Shown here: positions 44,133 through 57,200 of the stretch, in pieces | Position numbering within the stretch: the first letter of the stretch is position 1 | How the letters are laid out: every line of letters begins with the position of its first letter | NCBI GenBank assembly: GCA_027475525.1 | Contig: JAMWFC010000046.1 | Span: forward strand, 2,294,001-2,358,000 | DNA from: Macrolepiota albuminosa | Taxonomy: Eukaryota; Basidiomycota; Agaricomycetes; Agaricales; Agaricaceae | Direction of reading: 5' to 3' | Length of the DNA stretch: 64,000 bases | Translations under genes and position numbers: made by a program | Notes under the pieces: model-generated | Told to the model about the DNA's origin: nothing | Databases searched by the model: none | What the model saw: the letters and a program-made list of their open reading frames with translations, nothing else

Positions 44133-45743
44133 TGTTCCCAAATAGTTCGGCTCGTACGTATGTAAAAAGCTTTTTGATGCCAAAAAGGATTATTGATAGC
44201 AGACTTAAGTTTGATTAATCCGAGACAAAGGCCTTCAAACTCAAGCTTCCATCGATAACGGCGATAAGCCGTCATGAAGTCATAGTCGTTACATTGTATC
44301 GTAAGATTACACAGAAATCGTTACTACAATGCGAGCCTTGTAGATACGTAGCGTGCTGAGAATCATCAAAGTAGCTCGGAAATGCCTATGTACACAACGA
44401 TGATAACTCAGAACCGCGGCAAATAGAGAAGTCAGTCTTGGGCATATCATATACGTAAAGACATGTATGTAACCTATTAGGATGTTGGAGGAACGAGGCC
44501 TAGCGCGTGGAACTGACTGGCAGTTGCATCGGGAAGCATCAAGCTTTTCATCAACGACTCGTTCGTCAAAGTCTGTCGGGCAAAGGTCACCAGGAGACAT
44601 CCGAACCATTCGAGCCTTTTCAGCGCCCACATTGATCAGCAATCAGGACGATGGTCTGGCCACAGTCATGAGTGAAAGGTGCGAGAGCAAGGAGGCCGAG
44701 TAGGTTGTGTCATGGAGAGGTGGGCGCGTGAGGACTAGAGTCGAGAGCCAAGGGTGTCCGTGATCCAAAAGGCGTTGTTGTAGTCGTTCGTCCTTGAAAT
44801 CCACCCTCACCGCACCAGCTATATCTTCCTCAGCCGACTGTCTGAGGCTGTCATCGATGCACTTGAGTAGACATGCAATGTCCACGATGATGATAGCCCA
44901 AGAACAGAAGATAGAAGCTAATATAAAAAGGAGTGACCGGTAGGAGAGTAAATGACAAGGGGGAAAGGAAAAGTCGTGGGGAAAATAGATGGCACAATAG
45001 GTGGTACAAAATAAATCCGATAGCAATAAAAAATGATGACGTGATTGGGTGGCGATTCTGACTCCGTCACCGGCGGAGTACTCGGGTCCAGATTGGCAAA
45101 AGGTAAATCCGAATCTGCATGGGAGGTAGATGAGGAGTTGATGAAGGAGAGAGCGATGCCAGTGTGTCGGCACACGCGAGGTACGGTACCACAATTAAGT
45201 GGTCGTCTCCTCAAGCGTGTTGATGAGATGTATCGGAATGGGACGCAAAAAGGACAAAGCGACAGAGCAGATCAAAGAATGTGCGGCAAGATAGTACCGA
45301 GGGACAGGCGAGGCACATACTCTACACTCATTAAGAGGAGATTTGCGCCTCAAGCACCATCATCGGTCTTGCGTCGTTGTCGTGTCATCGATTGCATCAA
45401 CCAGAAACCGTTGGCTCATCGTCGTCGTCGTCGAACTTCAATAATCCTCCAGTCCAGTGCTTGCCGCGCATATTGAGATGACCTCGGGTCAGAATCTCGC
45501 GCAGTCAGGCAGTACCAAAAGATTGTGCGGCGCGGCAGCAAAATACTGTCTGCAGAATGATGTGCGGATCGCGTCACTGACGCATAAGCCAAAGAGTAGG
45601 TCCGTCGGGGGGGAAGTGCGAGAACGTCATGGGGGAGTGATAAATGCGTAATAGATAGCAATGCGAGTAGTCGTAGTCCAATGTCATAAATCAAAAAAAA
45701 AGATGTCACCTAGCCAGGCGGAGGTTTTTCGCGAGAGAAGCAA
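44133..45743. other. Intergenic stretch with one doubtful minus-strand frame
   Basis: About 1.6 kb between TBCA and the first bHLH gene. Apart from the coding-like frame described separately (44470-45194 -), no recognisable gene or RNA. Plus-strand frames here are antisense to that frame and have no motifs. Confidence 0.4.
44470..45194 (-). other. Possible unrecognised gene with an in-frame TGA
   Basis: On minus one reading frame stays open from 45194 to 44307 apart from a single TGA at 44643-44645. Both sides of the stop look protein-like: upstream SLRQSAEEDIAGAVRVDFKD and LLDHGHPWLSTLVLTRPPL, downstream INVGAEKARMVRMSPGDLCP and TDFDERVVDEKLDASRCNC. A hydrophobic segment (SLLFILASIFCSWAIIIVDI) lies near the middle. 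I recognise no family. It could be a gene with an undetected intron over the stop, a sequencing error, a recent pseudogene or chance. Confidence 0.25.
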
Positions 45744-46724
45744 TCAGAATACGCCGCCAGGGGCGGCATGCCTCGCTGTGTTGAGCATAAGAGCCTCGTT
45801 CACACTGCGAAGGCGGTGCACCTCCTGTTCCGCGGCCTTGAGCTGACTTTCCAGCCGAGTCTTCATAGATTCGAGGTACTTGAGGTGGCTAGTAGCTGGA
45901 GGGATTATGTCAAAATCATCGTATACTACCCAGAGAAGATTTACTTACCCCGATCGAGCAACGAAACCTTGCTTGACTTCTGATTCGACGCAGGGAGAGT
46001 TTCCTTGAGGCGTGTGTAGCCGTCACGAAGTTCGTCCCGGCGGCGTTGCTCAGACTCGATGCGTTGTCTACGAATGGTCTCGCGACGACTAGACAATGAC
46101 TTTTAGACCGGCGATTTCGTTCTAGATATAGCAAAACTTACGAGTCATTACCACTTGCCTGAGGGGGCATGAACTCTTCGTCCTCCTCATCGCTGTCTTC
46201 CCTACTTAGCTTCCTCTTGTGCTGGGCCCGAGCGGCAGGGCGCATGCTGGTCTGTGCAATTGGGTTGAAGCGATGCGACCGAGGAACAGTGGCCGCATAA
46301 GAGACGTTAGCAGGAGAGCCACCAGTGGTGCCAGCACGACTGCGCCTTCCAGAGGGCATGCCATCTGAAGATAGCTCACCGGCACTCAACTGATAGGTGA
46401 GCGAGGGGGGAGAGACGCTCTGTCCATCATCGGGGGTGTAGGGGCGAGCAGGAGATGGCGAATAGGTGTACTCAGTGGCGGTAGGGAGGTTCAAAGTGGC
46501 GAAACTTAAAGGCGACTCAGTGGGCACTGTAATCGACCATCAGCTATGTAAGTACAATACTTACAACAATACTTACGACCAACGGAAATACCGTAGGCTG
46601 GTGATTGAGGAAACGGAGCGAGGCCATAGTCCATGCTAGTCTCGAGATAACTTGTGAGTTGGTCTTCTGGGTACAAGGGCTTGTTGTGGTCGAAGTCCAT
46701 GGTGAATGGGGTGGTGGTGGCCAT
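45744..46724 (-). CDS. bHLH transcription factor A
   Basis: Nuclear DNA-binding regulator. ATG 46724 gives MATTTPFTMDFDHNKPLYPE; a Ser/Pro/Thr-rich region follows (TEYTYSPSPARPYTPDDG), then an acidic stretch (REDSDEEDEEFMPPQ). An intron (gtaagt...gtctag) is followed by the bHLH domain: basic region RRETIRRQRIESEQRRRDEL with the E-box-contacting Glu and Arg, helix 1 RDGYTRLKETLPASNQKSSK, and helix 2 beginning VSLLDR. It continues into a leucine-zipper-like coiled coil (LKYLESMKTRLESQLKAAEQ) and ends HAAPGGVF at TGA 45744-45746. Four exons. It is a clear paralogue of the factor at 51745-52806 (-). Target genes are unknown. Confidence 0.87.
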
Positions 46725-48356
46725 TGGAGATGTGAAAAGCGTAGTGAATAGAGGAAAGCAGTGAGATAGACCTAAATAGGACAACAGACAAAAAAGACAT
46801 TGTTAGTATAAGAATCATTGTAGTCGATTGATGCTCACTATCGAAAACAACAAGGAGACCAGGTAGGATGGCAACTGAAATGAAAAGATGGCGGAAGGGG
46901 AGGGGAGGGACAAGAAGGAGACAAGGAAGTGGGGATAAAACAATTCAAGGGGAGGGAAGGAAGAACTCGCATATATACGGAGAATTGATCAGTGGCGGGC
47001 CATATCAGGCGGTGGATTTTTGGGGATCTGCCTCGAGGCAGGCCAGACTGACATTTCGGCATTTTCATTCACTTCCTTCTTCACACACAAGTTCTCTCCT
47101 ACATTAGGTCCCTCTACTTCCACTTATTGCCAATGCAATCACACCCTCAAATCTTCTATCAAGTACCCACAATCCCTCCCCCATCTCTACTCACTACTTC
47201 AGCTCTTTCCCTAACTCCCTGATTCCTCGGCTTACTTGACGATATCTGGCCATCCATTGTAGTACTCAGTCTTATGCCGGTCCCTCTTTCACCCCCATTA
47301 GGCAGTTACCATGATCCGGTTTCTGAGGGTCAGAGGACAGTGAGTTGAGTAAAAATATCCTTGAACGGGGGTGGATCGGAGACTGAAGTGACAAGTTTGA
47401 AGGAAACCTCCGGGTAATTGGATATCTTGACCGGAATGTGTGTGTATCAGTATTAGCACTTTGTGCCTGCCGCTGCAAGAGGTTGTCCTGCCGTAGCATT
47501 CCATCCAAGTCCTGTGCTCAGCGATGCAACGTTTTTTTAATTTCCTCTTTAATCATGGATGTATTCTTCCGCTCGATCAAACAAAGCTCAGAAGCTGAGA
47601 CGCGCAGCACAGTAATTGATCCATCCATATGGTGCATTCAGACGTATTGACGGAGTGCTTAGTATTCTTGAGACTCCTGAGTGCATCAATCGCACCAGAA
47701 GGATGTAATCCTTTCGTTTCTAAGAGACTGGTATCACACGAACAATCAGTTCCTCGTCAGCGGGATCATCGATTGCTAGTCGTGAGAGTCGTAACGTTCG
47801 TTTAAGGGTATCAATAAAGTGTCCGTCACTGTTAAGAAGGGCTCCCGAAAGAAAGGACAAGAAAAGACCTTGTCCGATATCGGATGAAAAAAGCACGGAG
47901 CGATCAAGCCTTGTAATAGTACTGCACCCTATAGATTTTAAGGGAAGTCTTGATATCTGAAAATGATGAGAAGTGTCTCACCTCCCTGGAAAGGTCCTTG
48001 CGTATTTGAGTAATGCTCCAAGCACTTTGAGAACCGCTAGATCAAAAGAACATGTAAAGCTGGTCAGGTGGGTTTATTTATCAATCAGAAATAACAGAAG
48101 GGCAGAAGGTCCAAATGAACCTGGCAGACGTTGCTATTCACAAAGAAGCGAAACGATAAACACAATATTCAGACAGGGAAACCTTCCATGCAGAACACTG
48201 GGAAAACTCCGAAGCAATGGTAGTTGCAATCTCAGTCTAGACTTAGCCTCCATTTGTTGTACCATCATCTTATGGATAGACTGCATTCAGGGAGCGCCAT
48301 TGAATATTTGGAGGAGTCGACCTTTCACTGCTAGTGACCAATAATTATCCCTCAGG

Positions 48357-48443
48357 AAAGAAACATGTTATGCCATTTCCAATGCACATGAGACAATGGA
48401 AAAAGCCATTTTAAGGCAAAGAAATGGTGTAACATGTTTCTTT
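48357..48443. repeat. Imperfect inverted repeat, 23-bp arms, 41-bp loop
   Basis: The arm at 48357-48379 is complementary to 48421-48443 at 21 of 23 positions (aaagaaacatgtta then ccatttc on the left arm). The loop contains a smaller hairpin, aatgg / ccatt. It could form an RNA hairpin or be the core of a small inverted-repeat element; no target-site duplication was evident. Confidence 0.6.
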
Positions 48444-50892
48444 TATGCATTGAAAACAGCTTTCAGCGCCAGCACTTCCAGTCGCTAGAACTCTACATTC
48501 ATGATAATCGCACGTACGACTGCAATATCTATTACCGCGCCCAGAGAAACTGTGACTCGGATCCAAATATACGATCGTTCAAGAGCAAGGAGGCCTCAAT
48601 CGTCAACGACCTGATTTGCTTTCCAAGGAGAGTAAAACAACGGCGAGTGCAATCATTGAAATGACTGCGCAGGCCCTATTTACAATGTCTGAAACACCAT
48701 ATATTTGCCTAGGGATTGTTCAAGTCAGCCATCGCAAGTACAATGAAGACAACGTGGTTACCACTATCTAAGTCGTAATCGAACAGTATATGACCTCCCA
48801 TGAAGTAGAAGATGCCTTACCCATACTGGAGGTCTATAACACAAAGTACGTAGTGCTTGAGTCTAATACCAGCAACCCAGATAACGGGAGAAAATCGTAC
48901 AGCGACCAGGCGAGGACAGCCCAAGCAACTTTCATCGGACCAGCCCGTTACAGGAGCGATCAGAAAAGCCGACCAGAATTACTCTAACTCAGGGGGCAAG
49001 CTAGAAGACAGCAATTACCCCGAAGCACGGACCGGATTCGCTCAGCAGGCACCCTGTGGGTTGGATTTCAACTCAAAGTGATACTTACCACATTGCGAAG
49101 TCTATCGATGAGAGGTGGCGCAAATAAAGGGATGTAATCAGACTACGATATGTGGGGTCAGTGTAATGCATAATGTGTCGTCAATTATCGTTACGCCGGT
49201 CGAGACTACATACCTTTGGGTGCTTCCCTTGTCATAGAACTTGAAAAAGACTAGGCCGGAAATTGTAGTTGTGACATCCATGCGGCCAACGTGACTGCCG
49301 TCATGTAAGTCACGGTGACTCATGGGGCAGTCCTTCACCGGCACCAACCATTCTAGCGATGATATCATGTCCGTGCCTGCCCAACTAGACTTTGTAGGCG
49401 TAGTCTATGGATCGAAAACCAGAACTTTCCGTCTCCGCAGTTGTTTTGCAGGCTCACATATTATCCTTCTTGGTCTTTTCTCGGATCTCCTTCGCAGCTT
49501 CGTCATCTCAATGGGGAAGATTTTGACAAGTTGTTTCATCAACTCATATCTAGCACTTCATGACATACCACCATCTGTGGGATACTCACCCTTTCTGCTT
49601 AGCCGGGCCAATCAGAAGTCTTCTCAGCTTTTTACAGGCTGGGAATGGACTCCACGGCGCCATCTTTTCTCATTCAATCGGTCATATGCGGTTATGAATC
49701 ATGACTTGTTTTCGGTTGATCTGTGTCTCCACAACTGATCTTCTTCCTGACCCTGTCCGATATTCCGACATAGGACTTTCTCGATATGACCAACTTTACA
49801 CCACGAGAGTCTAATGGCTGCCCTGGTGTCCGTCGATCACTTCAGACACTTGGGTCGACTTTCCCATTAAGAAGTGTCTTCCGAGAATGAGTTTCAGTTA
49901 CACGATCAATCATTGGCAGTCACAACTAAGAATTATACAGAGGCCGCAGAGGCCTCCGTAAGGCCGCGCGGAAATGTTTTCGGTTCTGTTAGACTGACAC
50001 GGTCAATTTCTCCGCGGTCTTGAGAATGTCCTGCAGCGACAGAGAAACAACACTTGACAGCTGGGAGGCTTTATGGTTATACTCAATACTCAACGCACCA
50101 GCCTGATGTCTCAGCTTTCTCATTTGCACTCAGCTCCAAGCCCTGCTGTGTATGAAGAAAGTGGTGGTCTAGGTTCTTGACGAACTCTTATCAGTCGATT
50201 TCCATGTAGAAGCCATGAGGTTCACCTATTCTAAGCTCGGCTAAAAAGTTGTGGTTGTGTGTCATTATACCTTCTTTGAATCATCAGATGTCTGACTGGT
50301 CCTATTCCGATCACTACTGTTGCATAAGATTCGGGATTGTGCCCCTGACATTTTTAATGACTTTACATCTATCTCTTGTCGATTGAAACGCCAACTGCGA
50401 TCCCCGATTTACAGTCAAATGCAAGCTTTGTGATACGCCCAACTTACTATTTGGACGTCTCCTCTCATGACTTCATGGGGATTTCAACATGTGTTTTCCA
50501 GTTAGGTGACTCACATTCTGTTTAGCGTTGGAAACTCAAGCCCTGTCGATGCTAGGCGAGTTGACCTATCTGTCTATCTGTGTACAACGTGTTTTCAACA
50601 CGTGTATGTACTCCATCGATTACGGTGTGTTATCCTTTGGCATCTAAAGTATCCGACACACTCCTATCGCTAAACTATACTCCTTCGAATTGATGAATAA
50701 GATGCGATATCAATCACTTCAGTGACTTGCAAAGACTATAACATTCAAAATTGCACAGATGCGAGATAAACATATATAAATTGCAAACGTATTGAGAGTC
50801 TAAACGCTAACTAAACTACGAAGGTCAAAACATGTCCGAGGGAAGTTCGACCTTTGCAGTCTGTCAAACTCAAACTTGATCAGTACCACCTT

Positions 50893-51562
50893 CTACACGT
50901 TAATCCTGTACCTCTTCTTCAAGAAGAGGCGATCCTGGTTAACTTGAATCCAAAAAGTAAGAGCACGACTACAAGCGATGCTCATCTGGACCCAGCACGG
51001 CGGTACATCGTCAAAATCTAGTTGCGTTCTGGGGCACCATTATCCCCTCAATGAGCAAAGTCATTAACAAAGTTATATTCGTCAAGAATCGTAGATAAAG
51101 TCATTGTCTCCATCGATGGAGACATCCTGGTTCGTTATGAGTTCTGTGAAGGTGAGGAGCCACCGATCCGTGATCTGTGACATCCGAGAGAGGAAATGTG
51201 TCCAGAAAATCAGAAGGAGATAGATCGACACCGTCAACAAAGAACGCGATGTTTGTGCAGGAAGAAAACGTGACCTTGAGAGCCGTTGAAATGTTTGTGT
51301 TAGAAGAGGGAGTTTGTGGTGTATTCGCCTGGAATACAAGTTCTTCAAAATACTGGGACGGAGATATTATCGATCAACGAGGCTAACATGTGATCCGTAT
51401 GATAGAACGTGCTCAACACTGCTCTCGGCTCAATAATTGTCTCCGTGCACCATCCTGCAGTCTCAAGCCACAGGTTCGTCTGCTCACAAGTCGCAATAGA
51501 AGGTGGGGAAAGCGGACATGATTGCGCACGGCGCTGTCCGACTGATCCCAGGAATACTGTAT
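50893..51562 (-). other. Coding-like fragments, unrecognised gene or relic
   Basis: Minus-strand pieces that look translated but are not joined with confidence. About 51562-51390: FLGSVGQRRAQSCPLSPP and WLETAGWCTETIIEPRAVL. About 51352-51180: FEELVFQANTPQTPSSNTN then STALKVTFSSCTNIAFFVDG, following an acceptor cccag. About 51018-50893: FDDVPPCWVQMSIACSRAL and FWIQVNQDRLFLKKRYRINV, then TAG. Another at about 49281-49220 reads MDVTTTISGLVFFKFYDKGS before a possible donor gtatgt. The order and beta-strand-like composition suggest a secreted or surface protein. In-frame stops upstream (for example TAA near 51571) suggest either missing introns or decay. Confidence 0.3.
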
Positions 51563-51744
51563 TCGGTTAACCGCCATCGATAACAAACTCCAAATTCCTG
51601 CCCAAGCTCGAAAGAGTGGACGCAAAATATGTAGCAGAAGGGAAAATTAGGAACAATGAACTTCGAACCAAGTCGACAGAGGAAGAAATGCAAGCCCAGA
51701 AAACAGTGAAGCCGAAGATACGAGGAAAGAGTGCACGAGATTGA

Positions 51745-52806
51745 TCAATAGCCGTTTTCAGATGGTGGAGAGGGGCTAGACGCCTCTGAGTGGGAATCAC
51801 GTCCTCTGCTCGTCTTGTTTGACACTGCTTTAAAGCCCTCGGGCGCCGGCGACAGAGGCTTACTGTCAAACATGTTCGGTGACGGCGTCTGAGCTGACCC
51901 GAGGGATATTTTCTCATTAATTGCACGAAGCCTTGCCATTTCTGAGTCGAGCTCGTTCAAACGAGCCTGGAGTTCTCGGTTGATCTTTTCCAAGGAGATA
52001 ATATGATTAGTGGCTAAGAATACGCCATTTAGAGGTTGCGATCCTTGATAGATGATGATAACAAACCTCTTTCTAACAGAGAGACTTTGGAACTCTTTTG
52101 ATTGGAGACGGGCAACACATCCTTCAATTTCGCGTAACCATCTCTGAGCTCATCGCGGCGCCGCTGTTCGGCTTCAATCCTTTGCCTACGGGTGGCTTCC
52201 TTGCGCGTATTGGCCAGGTTTTCAACGTAAGAAGCACCCATATCGTTATCGTCGTCAGAATCTCGTGAACGACTGCGTCTGCGTCCGGATGAGCTGGTTG
52301 GTGAGGGAGTGGGGTTGTATCGAACAGTACGATGGACGAGACTGTTTGCTCGTGAAGGCACGGGGGAGTTGGCACAGCTGCTGTTGGAGTGGTAGTGGAG
52401 TCCGTCCGCCGATGTGTCTGATCCGGAAAGAGGGGGAGACAAAGGGTCGTACATATCAGGGGATGGCGGAGGGGGTGAAGTAGAAAGGGGAAGGGAGCCA
52501 TGAGGCGGTGAAGACGTGCCATACACGGGGCTTGTATATTGATGGGGTGCAATCAGTGAAAGGTTGTGGTACATCTGGCCCTGGTGCTGGTGCTGGAGCT
52601 CGAGCTGGTTGCCTAGTAAAATGAAAAGAGATTATCAGATGGCCACGGGTTTCGACCAGACGGTACCCACGCGTTGTGTTCACTTGATAGTTTGGGATTT
52701 GCTGGGTCCCATAGCCGACGTTGAACGAAGGATCCTGTTCTCCGTAGAAGTAATTGTTTGTGTTCATGGCAGTGTGATCGTCTGGAATATGTTGCTGATG
52801 GTCCAT
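51745..52806 (-). CDS. bHLH transcription factor B
   Basis: Paralogue of the factor at 45744-46724. ATG 52806 gives MDHQQHIPDDHTAMNTNNYF. After an intron comes a His/Gln/Pro-rich region (LPLSTSPPPPSPDMYDPLSP) and a Ser/Arg segment (SSSGRRRSRSRDSDDDND). The bHLH domain reads TRKEATRRQRIEAEQRRRDE, then RDGYAKLKDVLPVSNQKSSK and VSLLER, almost identical to factor A. A zipper-like helix follows (EKINRELQARLNELDSEMAR), and the product ends SPPSENGY at TGA 51745-51747. The exact first-intron junction is unresolved: the obvious donor and acceptor leave a phase conflict. The two factors share the DNA-binding domain but little else, which suggests the same DNA motif with different partners. Confidence 0.85.
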
Positions 52807-54218
52807 AAATCAAATGGAGGCTGCCGTGCTGGGTCGTGGGTGGTCGTTTGTAGTGATTCGTGACTTGAAGGTATCGTTCAATGTTCCGATGGTCGTGAAG
52901 GAGAAAAGAATAGAAGAACTCGGGGGAAAGAAAAGGCAAGAAACAATGGCACTGTTGCTAACAATGAGATGGGGGAAAGAAGAAGAACCAAAAAAACTGC
53001 GCCACCAATCCTTGTTTGGCTACCAATTCTTCACTTTGTACACGATGCACAATGGCTCTCTGACTTAAAAAAAGACATCCACGTTGATCCCATGTTCTTC
53101 GCTTTATCGATCTAGTTCGGACGCCTCTGGCCGGCAACGGCCCGTACACTGTCCTTGATAAAACATATTCTTCTGCAATTCACACATAATTTACCATACT
53201 TGGTCAGAGTACATAATCGCGTGGAGAACGGTATATTGCGATTCCGCAGCGTTCGCGAAACTTTGCATGCGTCTATACAGTTACGACAAGCATATTACCA
53301 GGCTAGATAAAGAGAAGCTTATGCCAACCTCAACAATTCAGCCAATCCCTCAGTTTCACAATACCTTGTGTCTTTGTACTTGGTCCAAAGCTTGCAGTGT
53401 ACAAATGCGATCTGAAGATGCTTTGACAGGAATGGTCGCTGTAAGTCATTTCACCTTGGCAATTAAGGTTGAACTCAAACATGAATGCACGATACATCCC
53501 TTGTGAAGAAAGTCACCAACAACATCTTGGAGTCTTGAGTGGGTGACGAGTATGAATGAAGCAAGATCCATCCGGACTCGATTCGGCATCGTCCAGTACA
53601 GACAAGACCTAAGGCCTAATCAACACGTGGTTTTGTTTCATGTTAGTTCCAAACGGAAAATTTTATTGCGAGAAGAAGTCAAGCACCATTTCAATAAACA
53701 ATATCGATACATGGATGCATACGTCGAGACGGCATTCGACGTTAAATATATCTATACCATTCGTTGAACAACCACAGAGATGGTCAATATTCAACGTTCA
53801 ACGACGTAGGCGCGTAGAACACTTGTCAAACAGTTGAACATTGAACTGCCTGCCAATCCTTCTGACAGGTATAATAAATGTTCCCTAATTAGGCACCAAA
53901 CTCTCACTCTCACCACAATCAACAACTTTGAGATCGTCTTGTGGGTGCAGGCTGTATCTCACTGACGTTGTCTGCGGTCTTCCGCTAACCGATTCTTCGG
54001 TCGTACTCACATTCACCCTACGCAACTAATTTCGTTTTGACATGCACACTGTAACTTTTTAAATTTGGTGCGCTCTCTAATTAACAGCTGTTTTCTCAAA
54101 CTTCAGAGTGTATTTATACATTCGTCCTAGCACGGCCTATCACTGACACTAACGCTTGCAGACACCGATTTTCTGCGCTTTCTGGTCCATTTGGGGCTAA
54201 TCCGATTTTGCCAACATC
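52807..54218. other. Intergenic, no gene seen
   Basis: About 1.4 kb between the start of bHLH B (-) and the start of the 1334-residue protein (+). It should contain both promoters. No RNA gene, repeat or convincing frame was identified. Confidence 0.5.
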
Positions 54219-57200
54219 ATGACATCCAGCGCTCACGCTGCTGACACCAATGCCAACTTTTCAACCGTCAATCCAACACATCTATCATCAGTACCTTTAG
54301 CGACTGCAATATCACCAACATGGGCACCACCAAAATCACCTTTGTCACCTCACCGTCTCGCAAAACTTGCAAACGCACTTGGAGTGTCCACGCCCATGCC
54401 TGCAACTCACCAATCTACTCCCTTCTTGTTTCGTTCATCTTTGCAATCGCCCACTATGTCTGAAGCATTCCGGCGGCCTCCAACGCCATCTAATGTCTGT
54501 TCATTCACACCAACAGTTTCGAAATACCTTCTTCATGTTATTCCACCCATGTACCTTTCTCACGATACCGACAATGATACCGACATGACTCCCCCTCCTT
54601 CCAGCGCATCAGGATACCACACCCAATTCCGAAGGGGAATTTTAGTCCCCATTCATTCGAACTTGCAATCGCAATTGAACGCAATTGCAAAGGAATATGC
54701 CCTTCCGAGTACTGCTGGTATAATCCTCTACCTTGTGTCCTCAGCCAAGGATACTCAGTCTAGCCTAACTCTTGGGGTTTCTCCTGATGAATTAAATGAG
54801 CCTGGTCCACGACTATCAGAAGATATCTGGAGACGTCTATGGACGCGCGTGTTAGCATCAGAACAACGGGATGATGTGCTCATGCCTCCTCCGTTGAAGA
54901 GCCCTCTCGGTATGTCTCTAGGAACCCGATCGACCCCTTATCTCCCCCAGGAATCAAGTCACCAACCGCTTCGTCCTTTCTTGTCTTCCGGTTCGGTAAC
55001 TCCTCTAAATGTCTCGTCTCCCCATTTCCCTACATCTCCCACGACCCCATCAACGGTTTCATTCCTCCGTTCAAACACTAGATCCGCTCCATCTGAATCA
55101 TCAGCAACCGATTCAGAAACTCCAGCAACTTCCTTGGGTGTACCATCAGACATCAGGGACCCTGACACCCATGCGAATTCGCTAGACCTTCCAGGATTGA
55201 CATCTCCATCTATTATCCCTATCCTTGCTAAAGTCGAATTTGATATTGACATGAGAAAAGCAACATGGTATGAGCCATGGCTCCGCAGCCGAAGGTTGAA
55301 CCGTGCTAAACGTGCGGAGAGTCGTAGTGGGAGACAAACAATCCAAGGAGACACTGAGGACAACTCAGATGGTCCTCATGATGAGCGTCCTAAGCATATA
55401 GGTCTTCTCACTGGGAACAAGGAAGCTTTGAAGAGTACAGTATCTTTGGCTCTGCCCTCAGTAGAAGGATGCTTGACCACCGAACCTGCCACCATGCTAG
55501 TTCCTGCACCGGTTTCAGAAGGGTATCAGCAGCTGGATGAGCAAGAAGAGGATCAAGAGGGAAATGGTGGATGGTCAGATAATTCTGCCGATGACGAGTT
55601 CGAGTCTACGGCACGTGTCGCTACTCTGACCCTAGAGAATCATAAAGATGTTCTTGCAGATGTTTTCGGTACAGACTCGGAGACCTGGGCTGAAATCAGG
55701 AGCTCCTCTCCCCGCAAATCGGAGCACCGAACGAATCCGAATATCATTAATCTCGCTCTTAACGCTGCAGACCTCACTGCATTACCTAGCCCTACCGAGT
55801 CCGAATTTGATAAGCTCGGAAATGAGGAAGACGAAGTTCAGGCGTTACTGGACCAAATGGCACATCCAACCTTGTCTGTTTCTATACCAACGTCCCCCAG
55901 TGAGACGGCGCCATCGTCACCAATCACAGGCAACAAAAAGCATGTACCTCCGCCACTAACCATCATCGCCAACCCTCCAGCCCAGGACTTGGCCATGCCC
56001 ATCGGGTCCTCTCCTTCCAGCGCTAGCAGTTCTGGCTTGGCATATCTATATGACGATGCGGGGGCGTCTGAAGAGGACCAAGAAGGAGATTTTGAAAAGG
56101 ACTATACAAGAGTGAAGAGCCCTGCAGAGTCGTTGAAGAGGGAAGGTGCAGTATTTGATAATCTTCACCTTGGTTTGGACCTCACGGAGGATGTAAGTGA
56201 TATTTTGTTTTGCTTTCGACGTTCGTTTTGAGTTGACTTTTGAACAGTATGACGAGAGTGACCCTAATGATAGACGTCACAGCCAGTTCCTGATGATGGC
56301 TCAACTCGATGAGATCGAACGGACGATGGCCCAGCTGTCACCCCGTATCCTGCAGGATGATTTATCAGATGAGCAACGAAAACATTTAGCTGTGTCACCG
56401 ACCAATTCGATGACAACCTCGCCTGGCAAGTCGAACGCAGACTTCTATCCTCCTTCTCCCAGGCATTCGGAAGTTCCGTGCGTATACGCTGACCCAGGTT
56501 TCTCACCTAAATTGACGAGATATCTCACAGTGACTCGCTTCTATCCAATCCGCAAGCAACCTGGCCATCGATGCCTTTTGCCTCAAATCAAAATGTACCT
56601 TCCCCCCACCAAGATGATGTTCCACTATCTCCCCCTCGCTTAGCTGTTAATGGTGTTACGGCTTCTGCGCCTAAATTATCTATATCAAACTCCTCCGACA
56701 AGATGTCTGAAGAAAGTGAATTGCGGAAGCGTGAACTTGAAGAGCAACAGACTTATCCTCGACGCCCTTACCCACCAAAACCATCTATCGATGCGAAATC
56801 CGACCCTATCATTCCCCTGTCGCCTGATCCTTTCGGGAGGTTTTCATCAACTCCACCTCCACCGCCTGGGGAACAACAAAGTTCTGCATACTGGGAGAAG
56901 GAAGTCATGCCAGACATTTCAAATATCTCCGCAGTAGATATCCCTCCGCCCATTGATAGTCCTGATGGCAGGCAACGCAGCAACTCTTCAGCTACCAGTC
57001 GGTTTTCCGCTGACTCAATCACTGCTATCGAGGCGAACTCGAAGCTAAACCGGTCAACCCTGATGAGCGTCAATACGATAAAAAAACTGTGGAGGAAAAA
57101 TACCAAGAATACTTCATCGAAGCTGCCACTGATCTCATCCGGCTCCTCAGCTACTGCTGTACCTCCTGTGCCTGTAAAATCATTGCCAGGCAAGTCAGAT

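Larger units (their letters stand above)
46725..51744. other. Gene-poor stretch between the two bHLH genes
   Basis: About 5 kb with no gene I can name. It contains the upstream region of bHLH A (pyrimidine-rich on minus near 46850-47150), an imperfect hairpin at 48357-48443, and short coding-like pieces on minus between 49130 and 51560. Frames at 47973-48344 and 49322-49738 (+) have no motifs or supporting splice sites. No transposon hallmarks or tRNA were found. Confidence 0.45.

Noticed and set aside
46868..47107. Small plus-strand gene upstream of bHLH A
   Set aside because: Arg/Gly-rich reading of a purine-rich tract in the likely promoter or leader of the minus-strand gene; no homology or splice support.
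49900..49980. GC-rich palindromic text (ggcc repeats) as a tRNA or terminator
   Set aside because: It does not fold into a cloverleaf, lacks A and B box sequences and has no T-run.
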